Shown here: positions 1 to 11,440 of the stretch, piece by piece | Layout: every line of letters begins with the position of its first letter | Position numbering within the stretch: position 1 is the stretch's first letter | DNA from: Mansonella perstans | Lineage: Eukaryota > Nematoda > Chromadorea > Rhabditida > Onchocercidae | Length of the DNA stretch: 64,000 nucleotides | Assembly: GCA_037074765.1 (NCBI GenBank) | Contig: JBAMDO010000564.1 | Location: forward strand, 558,001 to 622,000 | Direction of reading: 5' to 3' | The notes under the pieces: model-generated | Seen by the model: the letters and a program-made list of their open reading frames with translations, nothing else | Database searches by the model: none | Told to the model about the DNA's origin: nothing | Program-made: the position numbers and the translations under genes

Positions 1-418
1 TTGTAATTTTTCAATCGATCATTCAATTCGAAGTGATGAAATGATAGTCTGATAAATTTTCAAATCAGCAATCTTTTGCGGAAACTAGTTTGGTTTGACG
101 TTGATGATTTAAAACTACCTGCTTTTTTTTTGTCATTTTTTGCTATTAAAAGTATTACACCAAATTAACACCTTAATGTAATATGGCGTATGTTTTCTAT
201 CACAGCTGCAAATAAAGTATTTGGCTGTTAAAACACTAAAGAATTGGAGCAATTAAGCAGCATATTTTCATAATGGAGTTGCTCTGTGAGAACGTCGATA
301 TTTTCTGTTATAACTTTTCATCAAGTTTTCTCTTTTTAATAATATAATTATATGGAGCTGCTTCCGCTCGATAGAATTATATGGTAGATTTTTTTTATTG
401 CTGGATTACTTTCTAGGA
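1..418. other. 5' flank of the CIAO3 gene
   Basis: No open frame of note. The sequence is AT-rich. An acceptor-like TTTCTAG ends at 416, two bases before the ATG at 419; in nematodes such a site next to the start usually receives a spliced leader or ends a 5' UTR intron. No TATA element can be singled out in this base composition. Confidence 0.4.
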
Positions 419-3020
419 ATGGATGATGATGATTCTGGTTTCAGCGGAATTGTCAAAATTTCAAATGTCAGCGATTTTATTGCTCCTTCACAGGTTTGCT
501 CGATTTTTGTTTAAATTCTTATTTAGATTTTCATTACTAAAATAGATTACTACCAAACGTTAGATTATTAATTACTTAGAGAAAAATTTGTGGAAACTAG
601 CTGTTGGGATATCATTTTAGGCATGCATCTTGCCACTTCAATCGCAAGAATCAAATATGGAAGTTCAAATTCGAGTTAGGAATCGAGCAAAAAAGACTGA
701 TAATAATGCAACAAAAAAAGTAGCGGTTACATTAAATGATTGTCTGGCATGCAGTGGCTGTATTACAAGTGCAGAAACAATACTTGTTAAAGTTAGTGAT
801 TACCTTGAAATCTTATTGATCTCTTTAAACTCATCCGATTAATAAACCACTTTTTTATCTTTTATGCTTCTGCAAAATTTATTTCTTTACAAAATTTTCA
901 TAAAATAATTTTCCAGAGCTTGCAGGGTAACTCAGGTTGCTTTTTTAAGGAAAAAATATATATTGGTAGTGTTTTCTTTTTAACGATATAATCTAGGATA
1001 ATATTAGGCATTGAAAGTAGAACGCAAATGTGAAAAAGATTTTTTCGTTTTTGCACGGGTTTTTTCATTGCTATATATAGTTTATTTTTAATGTTGGATT
1101 CTGGGCGTTTTTATTGTTTCATAATTTAGGAACAGTCGAAATCGAAATTTTTGGAGGGTCTGGCAAATGCAGAAGTAAGCATAATGACCGTTTCGCCTCA
1201 ATCAATAGCATCCATTGCTTATAAACGTGGTTGTCAGCTGTCAGAAGCAGCGAGACTTATTGCCAGAACTTCCAAGAATATGGGGGTAAAATATGTCCTT
1301 GATTCGAGCTTTGGAAGGCTGTTAACTTTATCACTTTCTTACGATGAATTTAAGGAAGCGCAGTTGCAGCGACCAATTTTTACGGGTGTTTGTCCAGGTT
1401 TCGGTAAGTTTTTTTTTTTAATCTTATCGTTTAATGCTGCACTATAATATTTCATTCACTACAACAGAATGTTTAAAAATTGATTTTATGGGATTTTTCT
1501 AAGATAATTCTTAGAAAAAGCAGCATTCTATTTTCTTTATTGTGACGTGTTTATTTAATTTTTCAGTGTGCTATGCTGAGAAAACTCATGGAACATTACT
1601 TATCCCTCATATTAGTCGTGTGCGATCGCCACAAGCCATGATGGGCGCACTTGTGAAAGATTATCTAGCAAGGTATATGCTCGAGAAATTTCCCGACATC
1701 ATCCTGTTTTCTTATCTCGTGTCTTTCTTATGTCACGTTTTGATAAAAGTTGCACGCTTATCTTTAGTAATCGCTTTTTTTGCGTAAAGTTGACTGTGCT
1801 TAAGTGTAGGTTAATAATTATCCTATTTTCGAGTTAAATGCTAGTGTTGATTTCGAGTTATTTTTAACTCGTATGGATCTCTTTTTTTGAAAATCTATCA
1901 ATATTCAGTTGCAAGTTTTGAGAGCTAATAAATAAAAAATTTCTTCTTTGTTTCATTTCAACTTTTTTTTTTATAATAAGTTTTGATTTTCAGGAAGTTT
2001 GATGTGAAACCGCAGAGGATATTTCATGCCTCTGTTATGCCATGTTTTGATAAGAAACTTGAAGCTGCGCGCTTTCACACTGAGAATTACGCTGACTGCC
2101 GTGAAGTCGACTGCGTTTTAAGTACAGGTTAGGAAATTTCTAAATGCCGATTTTTATTTTATTTTCGAGATCAAATCTCGATATTTGCCTCTCCTACGGA
2201 TTCTGTATTTCTGATAAATTTTCTGTATATTTTCTGATAAAATTTTTTGATTCTTATAGATAACATTTCAGGAGAAATGGACGAAATTTTAGATAACTAT
2301 AGTACAACAGAGGACCTTATTGTCTTTGGAAAAGTAGATTGGCTAAATGCACTAGAGAACGGGAAGGTAATAAGTTCGGAGGGAGGCTCTTCGGGTGGAT
2401 ACGCTGAATATATAGTGAAAAGATTTATTACAGAAGCTGAAAGGCCATTGGAATTGAAGAGAACCATTCTGTAAGTCGAAAATTTTTTGAAGTCTTTACT
2501 TTTTACGCCTCGTAATTTTTTGATCTTGGCTTGATTTTGTTGCTAAAGGTAACATCTTCCAGATATCTAAGATGTTACTTTTTTGAGAACAAAAACCAAG
2601 GAAATAACGACAAGCCAAGTTACGTTTTATAGGGGCAAAAACTGGGAAACTATTGAAGCAACGGATGGCGAAAAAAAGGTGCTTTCCGTGGCAAAATGTT
2701 ATGGGTTTCGTAACATCCAGAATCAAGTGCAAAAATTGAAACGTTCTAAATGTAATTATGATTACATTGAAATCATGGCTTGCCCATCAGGATGCATTAA
2801 TGGTGGCGGACAAATCCGCGGTGCTTCTATTGAAGAAAGAAAACAGATCGTAGATGCAATCGAACAATCATGGTTGAATGATAATTCAGAAATGGAAGAA
2901 CAGTTAGAATTTGTAAAAAAAGAGTGGTCAGTATTGAATCCAAACTGGATGAATCTACTTTACACGAAGTACCATGCAGTGGAGAAAAGTGATACGATCA
3001 GAATAAATACGAATTGGTGA
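419..3020 (+). CDS. oxy-4: CIAO3/NARFL-type cytosolic Fe-S assembly factor (OXY-4 orthologue)
   Basis: Iron-hydrogenase-like protein that, in the known family, bridges early and targeting steps of cytosolic/nuclear iron-sulfur protein assembly; C. elegans oxy-4 was found through oxygen/HIF phenotypes. Exons: 419-493, 621-791, 1130-1403, 1567-1672, 1994-2127, 2272-2470, 2588-3020, totalling 1,392 nt and 463 residues (human about 476). All phases close. The cysteines expected for two [4Fe-4S] clusters are present: C27, C66, C69 and C72 in DCLACSGC near the N-terminus, and C170 (GVCPGF), C226 (MPCFDKK), C385 and C389 (ACPSGC) in the hydrogenase-like part. Other family blocks seen are YAEKTHG, GGSSGGY, YGFRNIQ and YHAVEK. 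The protein ends in a lone tryptophan, as the human protein does. The start is the first ATG after the acceptor-like site. Convergent with the GRWD1 gene, 523 bp apart. Confidence 0.95.
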
Positions 3021-3543
3021 ATTGCTTGGAAGTTATCGTATAAGCAGTTCGGCTGTGATCATCAGCTGATACGAAAACGGAAGCACTAGTCAACGATTTG
3101 AGAAGGAAGGCGGAATGTGGATCTGTTATGATACTAAATGTGATATCCTTGCTCAAAAGCAAGAAATTTAAAAAGTGCGACTTTCCTTCACGCATCATGA
3201 TTGCATAAATTAGGTATATCATGTGGTTAAGCATATCACCTCATACAACTTTTTCTGAGAAAAAGAACTGATTAACGTCCCACATTTTTTGTTCAGAATG
3301 CAGAAATTGTAAAGAAGGTAACAACAGTTTAATCCAAACTTCCAATTTATCAGCAACTGAAGTGTTGATAACATAATTTGAGAGAAAGTTATTTAACCAA
3401 GAATTTTTAACAAAATTAGAATGATTTTATCCATCCATAAGTCAACCTGTCGTTTTGAAACCGTTGCATTAGCACTGAAGTTTCACATATTACCAAAATT
3501 ATGATTTGATCGCAAATCACTAAAAGAAGTGCAAATATCTAAA
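3021..3543. other. Convergent intergenic region
   Basis: Holds the 3' ends of the CIAO3 (plus) and GRWD1 (minus) genes. No canonical AATAAA lies close after the CIAO3 stop. Short frames here lack splice context and family resemblance, so I assign no gene. Confidence 0.6.
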
Positions 3544-6500
3544 TCATAAATTTATTGGTTTGAACACGTTGAAGCCAGATAATGCTGTTGTGACCGCAAA
3601 ACCTGGAATCTGATTGTGCCAATGCACCTGAAATCGGGGATTTGTTAAGCACCAATGCAAAGAAGCAATAAAAACTAAGTGGAGAAATGAAGGTGTCAGA
3701 ATTTCTAATCTAATTCTCCAGAAGTTTATTTTCTAGTTTGTTTTCGAATTCCTGTTACATCAAATATGGCTGTGAAGTACTTCTTTTTATTGTTCCTTTT
3801 CAAACTTATTGCATGACATTTCGAATATATTTAGAATGGTGAATTTCTTGCAAAGATCCTTCTGTATTTGAACTATTTTAAAAGTATCACCTCTTTCACT
3901 TCCTTTTGTCCCATATGGACAAATAACAACTGTGCAGGTACGGTACCCTCAATATTTTCGTTCGAATCGGCTTCGACCGCTAAATCCCAGATGGTTACTT
4001 GGTTATCTTCTCCAGATGCTATCATTGTTGTCGTCTCATGAGGGGACCATTCTACAGAGGTAATGGGTGCTTTGTGTTGCCTGAACCGAGCAACGGGTTC
4101 TTTGTACTGAAACATACATTAACAGCAGGGATGACAATTATTTGGAAATCATAATCAGCCGCAAATATCTTCAAATCTTCAGTACAATCGTTTATAAGCG
4201 CGGCACAGTTATTTACAAATATTTGAAAACATAATTAAGTTTGAAGAAATTCTTTTAACAGGTTCGTGGAACCAGTTCAAATTCTTTCTTCAAATATATG
4301 ATGAAATTCTGCATAAAAAGGCTTCCCGATCTTTTAAAATAGTTGAATAGTCTTGATAATCCCTGTACACTAACTATACCCAATATGATATTATGAGACT
4401 GATTTTGGATTTTAGCCAATGAGTTTTTATACTTGTGAAGATTCATATATAATACAATTTGGTCCTATAGGAGATAAAAAATATATGCTGCATACCGATT
4501 CTTCTTGTAAGCCCGTAGGCCACTAATAATGAAAAATTCATCTGAACCAACCTGCATAGTTTTAAGTGACCATACATTCAAAGTCGCGTCATCACCACCA
4601 CTTACTATCAGCGGTTCAAATTTGTTCCATGAAATAACGTTTGCATGTGACTCGTGAGCATTTTCTACAGTGCAAACGCAGGCATCCGCCGGTGCAGACC
4701 TAAATTATTGAATATTATACATTCCAGAATACCTGTTAAAGATGTTGAGAAAGCGAGATCGTGAAATATTTGTTTTTCATTTACGAAAAAGACTGGATCC
4801 CGAAAATGAATATTTTTACCAGACCTCGTATCCCACAGCTTGATACTATGATCGGCCGAACACGAAGCAAGCATTGCGTCTTCCGTTGGTGACCAACAGA
4901 GATCCTCCACAGAATCCGTATGACCGGTAAGAGGTTTCTCATCAATAATCCACCGACCACCTTCAGCCATCGTCCACAAATGTATTTTATGCCTAATATC
5001 ACCGGATGCAAGACTTCCTAAAAATCCAATAAGGGAAGAATAATTATACTCGTAAATAAAAATAAATGGCAGTTTCATCGATAGTATGTTACTTCTTTCC
5101 AAGAAAAAGAAAAAAAAACTGCTACTACAAATAGCTAATGAGAAGTTGTAAGTAAAAACTACATTCACTTAACAAAAGTTTCATCAAAAAAAAAAACTTT
5201 TTTCAGTCTCTATAAAACTAGCTTTTGTTTTACTAATTTTAGGAAAAACTTCATCTGGATTTCTAAGTGGATGATCAAAAACATTCCTCTACATAAAGGA
5301 AAATAAAACAGGGAAAGAATAAAAAATGATACAAATCCAGATAATGAAATAAAAGAATGAGTACAGAAATACAAACCCATCTTTAGTGGTGACCATGATA
5401 AAGCATATCCCTCAGCTTGATGACCAATAAATGAGAAGAAAGGTCGCTCTTTCGGGCGTTTCATAATGCGATCGCGTCCTTCTGCACCGGATACTTCTTC
5501 CATCGCTTGAGTGAGATTCCATAATGTTACTTTTCCTTGACTACTGTATGCAGCACAGACTTTGCTTTTACCGAGAGTGGTCACCTGAGATATTTCAGAT
5601 AGACAAGATTTTCAAAGTCGCAAAATTACTGCTGAGTTTAGAAGCTTTTGAATATTTCTATTTTTGAAAACGAAGAGAAATTACTGAAATGATATCAAGA
5701 TACAGTAAGTGATGCCTCAATATATCCTCATTTCAGAAATGATTTCACTGAAATCAGAATTAAGCGTACTTTTACACGATTGACAATGCCAATATGTGGA
5801 ACAGCTACAGCGTGGAGCTTTGGTTCTCTGTTTTGAGCATTTTCTTCAATATCGTCTTCGCTATCTCCATCATCTGAAGCAAAGAAAAGAAATCATTTTT
5901 ATTATTAAATTATCAACTTATCGAAACATAACTCGAGTGTTTAAACACCTGAGTTAGGCCAACATTACATTATACTACTTCATAATTGGGAAGTGTTTAG
6001 AGAAACCCAGAAGTGAAAATATGGCAACAATTCCAACCATTTTAATTATTTCCAAATGCACAGCTAATGAAAAGCGTATCAAGGAAATCATCCATATATA
6101 TCACAACGTTTCCTCTCTCAACATGTATATCAGACCGAAATCTGTTCATGCAAATCTAGATTGAACAATTTTTGATATAACAACAAAACCTTCGATTGCA
6201 TTCAAATTTGACAGCTTCATCACAATTAATTCGTTGTTAGTTGCTTTCTCAGCTTGTGTTCCGCCGACTAAATAACAGCTCATTGGAAAATCAGTACGAT
6301 TATCACCAAGATCATCAGTTATTATGTCGAAACTGAGGCAAGGCCATCCTAAAAGCAAGGTTTTACATATGTAAGCATAGATGAAATCTGTCTATCCAAA
6401 CATTCATTAACTTTCTCTATATTTCTTTTTTTAAAAATGATCTACACTCAGTCAGACCCCTAAAATATCTGCTTAGGTTCTGGCATTCGGCTGTCTATCT

Positions 6501-6995
6501 ATTGCTTGATTAAATGATAATTAATTCTAAGTAAAATGAATGAATCTGGATAAATGCAACTAATATTACTTGTTTCAAAACTGTGATATAAGCGATACGC
6601 TTCAGGATCAAAATCCCAATCTTCATCTTCACGTAATGGGCGACTCACGCCAGGGATGTAAACCTTAATTTTAATTGCTTCAAAATAAAAAACATAACGA
6701 AAAAAAGAAACAAACAAACAAACTTTAAGATTGCTCATTTTTCTTATCACAAAAAGTTTTATAATAAATTTTCTGTGAAAAGCAGCTAATGTTCTTCATT
6801 AACTAAAATTTAATAAGCTAATACTAAATTTTAGTTGATGTAGTAGACTAATTAATAGAAATTCTATTTGTTGAATTTCAATATAAATACTTGAAATTCA
6901 ATAACCTTTTTCTTTGCATTTTTCCTTTTTTCTCTTTCTTCCTCATCATCCATCATTTCTATTTCATTATATCGTTCCGCTGAATCATCATCCAT
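3544..6995 (-). CDS. grwd-1: GRWD1-type glutamate-rich WD40 protein (ribosome assembly)
   Basis: WD40 beta-propeller protein; in other animals and yeast (Rrb1) it accompanies ribosomal protein L3 and acts in nuclear 60S assembly, and human GRWD1 also binds histones. Exons in transcript order: 6995-6906, 6663-6570, 6348-6190, 5873-5770, 5584-5377, 5017-4825, 4699-4552, 4106-3891, 3627-3544, totalling 1,296 nt and 431 residues (human 446). Seen: an acidic/basic N-terminus, the YIPG...PLRED block, the family motif CLSFDI..D.LGDNR, an acidic patch near residues 115-126, then WD units ending VTLWNL, IHLWTM, IKLWDTR, LNVWSLK and VTIWDLA, and a C-terminal VHWH block. All phases close. The exon 2 acceptor (AATTAAG at 6664-6670) is the weakest call; it was chosen because only it joins in phase and leaves the KVYIPG homology intact. 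Confidence 0.93.
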
Positions 6996-7664
6996 CCTTA
7001 AAGTAACCTTTATATGATATGAAAAGATTATCATTGGTCAAGTTTATGTCAACTTCCTTCTTTCCAATCTCGAATTCCGATAAATTCGCAAATATTCACA
7101 TTATAGGAATTAAAATCATCAAACTAACCAATGCAGAAAGCAAGCTAAAATCCTTAACCTGATACGGACCACCCGAGGGCTCCGTAATTGACTAAGGAAG
7201 CTCCCTCATTGGGAAACTTTTCCCGTGACCTCATCAACCTCAGCATTGACCTCAACACGAAATCATTTCGTTACGTTACAATGAAAACGCTGATCCCATG
7301 ATGTATTCCGTAAAATGTGTGAGGCGCGTAATTAGTTTAAGTGTTAGTATACAATTTCTTGTCCTTAAATTTATCCAAAATTTCATTCAAAGTATTGAAA
7401 TAAAAGTATTTTGCAAACTTAGGAGAGAGAGAGAGAGAGAGGAAAATTTCCTCAATTTAAGGACAAAAAAAAAATGCTGAAATATTTGTAATTTCAAAAT
7501 TAACTTTTAAATTAAATTGATTGATTGTAATTGTTAGCATGAATTGTTTTTTGCAAATATTACAATAAGAGTGGGAAAATAGTATCCGGGTACCACACCA
7601 CTGCATACAGTATGCATAGATATGTATATGGAAATTATCCTGTTCGATGAAATCCAACAAAGAC
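6996..7664. other. Upstream flank of the GRWD1 gene
   Basis: About 670 bp without a supported gene. It includes a locally GC-richer stretch (7140-7260) with a 6-bp hairpin GGGAAA-CT-TTTCCC near 7211-7224, and an (AG)n microsatellite at 7423-7441. Plausible promoter of the minus-strand GRWD1 gene, but no specific element is identified. Confidence 0.4.
7423..7441. repeat. (AG)n microsatellite
   Basis: About 9 units of AG/GA. A (TC)n run lies 425 bp downstream at 7865-7880, so the two could pair as an inverted repeat around the 39-bp minisatellite. Confidence 0.9.
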
Positions 7665-7857
7665 TTTTTTAGATGCATGTAAGCACCTGGAATTGATTCC
7701 TCTCTTTTTAGATGCATGTAAGCACCTGGAATTGATTCCTCTCTTTTTAGATGCATGTAAGCACCTGGAATTGATTCCTCTCTTTTTAGATGCATGTAAG
7801 CACCTGGAATTGATTCCTCTCTTTTTAGATGCATGTAAGCACCTGGAATTGATTCCA
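7665..7857. repeat. 39-bp minisatellite, five near-identical copies
   Basis: GATGCATG recurs at 7672, 7711, 7750, 7789 and 7828, exactly 39 bp apart, with the intervening bases unchanged, ending near TTGATTCC at 7857. Because 39 is a multiple of 3, several frames stay open on both strands and produce apparent 13-residue repeat proteins; these are probably artefacts of the array. The near identity of the copies suggests recent expansion. Confidence 0.97.
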
Positions 7858-7864
7858 TTATTTT

Positions 7865-7880
7865 TCTCTCTCTCTCTCTC
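7865..7880. repeat. (TC)n microsatellite
   Basis: Eight TC units directly after the 39-bp array; a partner for the (AG)n run at 7423-7441. Confidence 0.9.
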
Positions 7881-9075
7881 ACTCTCAGTAAGGATGAATT
7901 ATTATACAATTATATTGCAAATGAGGGAGTTATATTCTATTCCTAATGTTTTCAGGGCAACAATCATAGCTACTACCACATGAAGTATTTTTGTATTTCA
8001 AAGATGGTAAATTGCAATAAGTTTGAATGTTTTGAAATTTCATACTCCTTAAATTCGAAATTCCACCAGGAAATTTCATCCGAAATTTCACCGAGAACCG
8101 GGAAAAAAACATTTCAAATAAGATATTGTATTTGATGAAGGAAGAAGTTGCTTTTAAATGTACTTTCAATTATGGAATTAAAATTTAATCAACCATTTCT
8201 CTTCCCCATTTTCCAAAGCTACCAAATCAGTATAATCTTCCAGTATTAATCTGATTTGTAAGAATTGCTCAATTACTACTGTATCTTTAACTAAGATATA
8301 AATCCCAATAAAATATTGGCCAATAAGACTGATATAGGAAAGAAGAACTGAACTATCGATGATCCAATGTCCCTCAAATATTGTACTGCCTTTCCACTTA
8401 AAATTTCCACCAACCAAAATAAAAGATGAATGAATGAAAATTTAGTATTTTTTTTCTCAGAATGGCATTTCAACAATCCAATAAATTGAAATGTATGTTT
8501 TTCACAGTCAATTTAAACTTATAAAAAAAAAAAAAAAAGAAAAAAGAATTGCAATAGGAAGAATTTATTTTGTAAAGTTTAAAATTGAAAGGTTAAAATA
8601 TTAAAAATTTAGCGTTACATTTCTTTTTGATGATACAGAAATGTCATAAATTCACATGTTATTAATAAGTAGATGCATATCTTTACACAACTATCCAATG
8701 GTAATAGATAATTTTCTTAGAAGTGATGAAAAATATACTGTTCAAAAGTTGAATTAGATTATTTTGCTAAATATTTCAATAATTGGTCATTTGGTCAAAG
8801 AAGTTAATGTTTATGTTATGGTCTTTATGTGGTAGTTGGATTAAAAATGGCTAAAGAGTTAAGTTATGTTTGTACTGACTGCTATATCGTTTACATAACA
8901 ATAACATATATATATATACATCAACTTATAAGTAATACATTCCTTTTTCATTTTAATTTTGCTTAATATATTTTGTCCATTTTCTGTTTGTTGATTTAAA
9001 TGGTTCGCTGCGGGCGTTCGGTATTCGTACCAGCTGAAATAAATTTTCTGCTTCCTGGCTTCGTATCATCAAGAA

Positions 9076-9108
<33 letters not shown>

Positions 9109-9469
9109 ATGAATATAAATAGAATGTATTGTACATTTGTATGTATTTATGCATGCAATGGAATGGTATTTGAAGATAGCTTGCTCCATTGTCCAAATCT
9201 AATTTGTTATTTTTTTTTCAGTCTTAAATCATTGAAACTTATCTTTTTTAACTTTATTTCCTATGTGTTATTCTTAGGTATTTATGTAATGTCATACCTT
9301 AGCTTATAAAAGTATTGTTTGTAAGAATGGAATACATTGTTAATACAATTGCTAGAAGGAAAAAAAGTTATCTGTTCTGTCTTTCCATATTTATATTTAT
9401 ATTTTATTTATTTAAATAAAATATATTTATATTTTATATATATTTTATTTTACATATTTATATTTATAA
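7881..9469. other. Intergenic DNA, no gene assigned
   Basis: AT-rich. It contains a (TG)n run at 9082-9108 and poly-A near 8523-8536. Minus-strand frames near 8178-8476 are open for up to 79 codons in two overlapping phases, but have no recognisable domain and no convincing splice set. I see no gene I can support. Confidence 0.5.
9082..9108. repeat. (TG)n microsatellite
   Basis: About 13 uninterrupted TG/GT units. Confidence 0.95.
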
Positions 9470-9625
9470 TGAAATTTATGAACAAAATAAATTCTATCAT
9501 ATTTATACTTATATTTCTGTTCTGTCTTTTCATATTCTATATTTATATTTTTATATTTTTTTTTTTTTTGTTTTTTGTTTATTTTCGGAAGCGATGATAG
9601 AATTTATCTTTGTTCATAAATTTCA
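9470..9625. repeat. Foldback: long inverted repeat with T-rich loop
   Basis: The arm at 9470-9500 is the reverse complement of 9594-9625 over 31-32 bases with a single one-base difference (AAAATAAAT against AAAGATAAAT when aligned). The loop is 93 bp of A/T-rich sequence with a poly-T tract. A partial direct repeat of the CTGTTCTGTCTTT(C/T)CAT type occurs near 9371 and again near 9517, just outside and inside the left arm. It could be a degenerate foldback element or a structured RNA; no terminal duplication or transposase is seen. Confidence 0.85.
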
Positions 9626-11413
9626 CTAAGAACAGATCTGAAATATAAGTTAAAAACACCGAAAATTAGTTAACAAATAAGATTTTCCGTAGTGGCAAAT
9701 TATTTCTTAAAACTTCTGAATATAAAATATGTGCTTGAAGAAGTGATGCTATTTGTACTGTATCAAAATGATCTTTTTTTTAAAAAATGAAAGCTTAGAT
9801 CAAATTAGCTGTCCAGAACATTGATCATTACGATGTTCAGTACTATTTTGATTTGTGGAAATTTATAAGGAATGAATTTTTGTAAATATTATGATTTATT
9901 CTTGAAAAGATGGAAAAAAAATCGTTAATTTTTCCTAGCATTGGAAGTAATTTCTCAAGGACATTTAATTTTTTCACTGCATCCAAATTTGTCCGAGTCA
10001 TTGTTGATAATGTTTATCAAGAATTATTTTATCCTCATCTTACTCTACATTGAACTAATCTTTCTGTTAATTCTTCAAGGATTATAATTGCAAAACAAAA
10101 ACTTCATTTCAGTTTTCAGATTGTTGGGAACTGAAGAACAAGAATGGGATCAAATTCGATAATGATATAAAATCGAGATGTGATTTTTTTAGATCTATAA
10201 CAAATACAGGTTAAACTTTAAACTTTTAATGTTCTATAAATGGAGGATTGAAAATAAAAGGGATTGCAGTAAATAATCAGTGAAGAAGCTTCTGAGTCTA
10301 CAGAGATGTAGCTACCCTCTGATCCTGATCTCCTTTGACCCTGAACTTTTCCATTAACTTGAGGCCGTATTGATAAATAGGCTTGGAAGGCTGTAAATTC
10401 ATTAAATTGATGATAGTATCGGAAATTTTTTATGCAATCACTAGTGAGAAGACACAGTTCACCCTGTTGACGCTATCTACAGGTTACATTCCATGGTTCA
10501 AGTACTGCATCCTATCAATATTATAGATAACTGCACTCGCTAAACATTAGATTCCTGTCTTTCTGAAAAAATTCCTTCTTTTTTTCCTCTACCATTCTCT
10601 CATCCAGTTTCCACTCTTTTCATTCATGTTCTACTCACCGTATATGCTTTAGTGCTCCTTTCTTAACTGTTACTTTTTCTTCGCAAAAAATTTCCAACAA
10701 GTTTTTTGAACTGATTAGAACTGATCAAATGTTTGATGTATAAGTAAACGAAGTTTCAGATCTGTAAAGTTATTCATATTATTCAACTAATCATTGCAAG
10801 AAACTATAGAAGTAGAATTTACTTGTTGGCAATCAGGATGAGGCTTTCAAATGAGAAGTGATATAAATATCACTGGGATGTCTAGAGTATCGTTGCAGTG
10901 ACCTCGAAGTCTTCATGGTCCTGATGTGTGTTGACGAAGAAATTCCGCGCATCTCTATCATTGATTTTATACCATTCTTACCGTTACTATACATTTGTAA
11001 TTGTAAACAGTGACTACCTATCATATCATATTATATTTGTGTTTGGAAGCATTAGTCGAATTTTGTTGTGCAAAAAAAAATTTGAAATAATAACAATCTA
11101 TGATTATTTAGGCTTTTTCCTTACTCTTTTAGTACATATGCTGCACTTTTGAATCAAATTTTCAAGGTTTTCTTCTCTTGATCATTTAACAAAATTTCGC
11201 TACTAAATAAAATTCTGTTAGGGGAGTAAAATGAAAACTGTCAAATGACATAGGTATTTCCATCTTATATTCGTGCAGCACAGTTATAAAGGAATTCATT
11301 TCATTTTAAAAACACATTTTTGGTTTCTGAGGGAGTGGAGTGTTTTTTCTTTTCATACGGACCATTTGCTTATGTGGTCTAGAAATGAAAATATATTAAG
11401 AGTGGTTTCAACA

Positions 11414-11440
11414 GATATTATGAACATTGTTCATAATATC
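11414..11440. repeat. Perfect 12-bp hairpin, 3-base loop
   Basis: GATATTATGAAC, loop ATT, GTTCATAATATC: a perfect inverted repeat. Confidence 0.9.

Noticed and set aside
7457..7983. Repeat-protein frames on both strands over the 39-bp array
   Set aside because: They exist only because the unit length is a multiple of three. Both strands are equally open, and flanking codons are low-complexity.
8178..8476. Two overlapping minus-strand hydrophobic frames
   Set aside because: No family resemblance, no clear start or splice sites, and two phases equally open; typical of AT-rich DNA.
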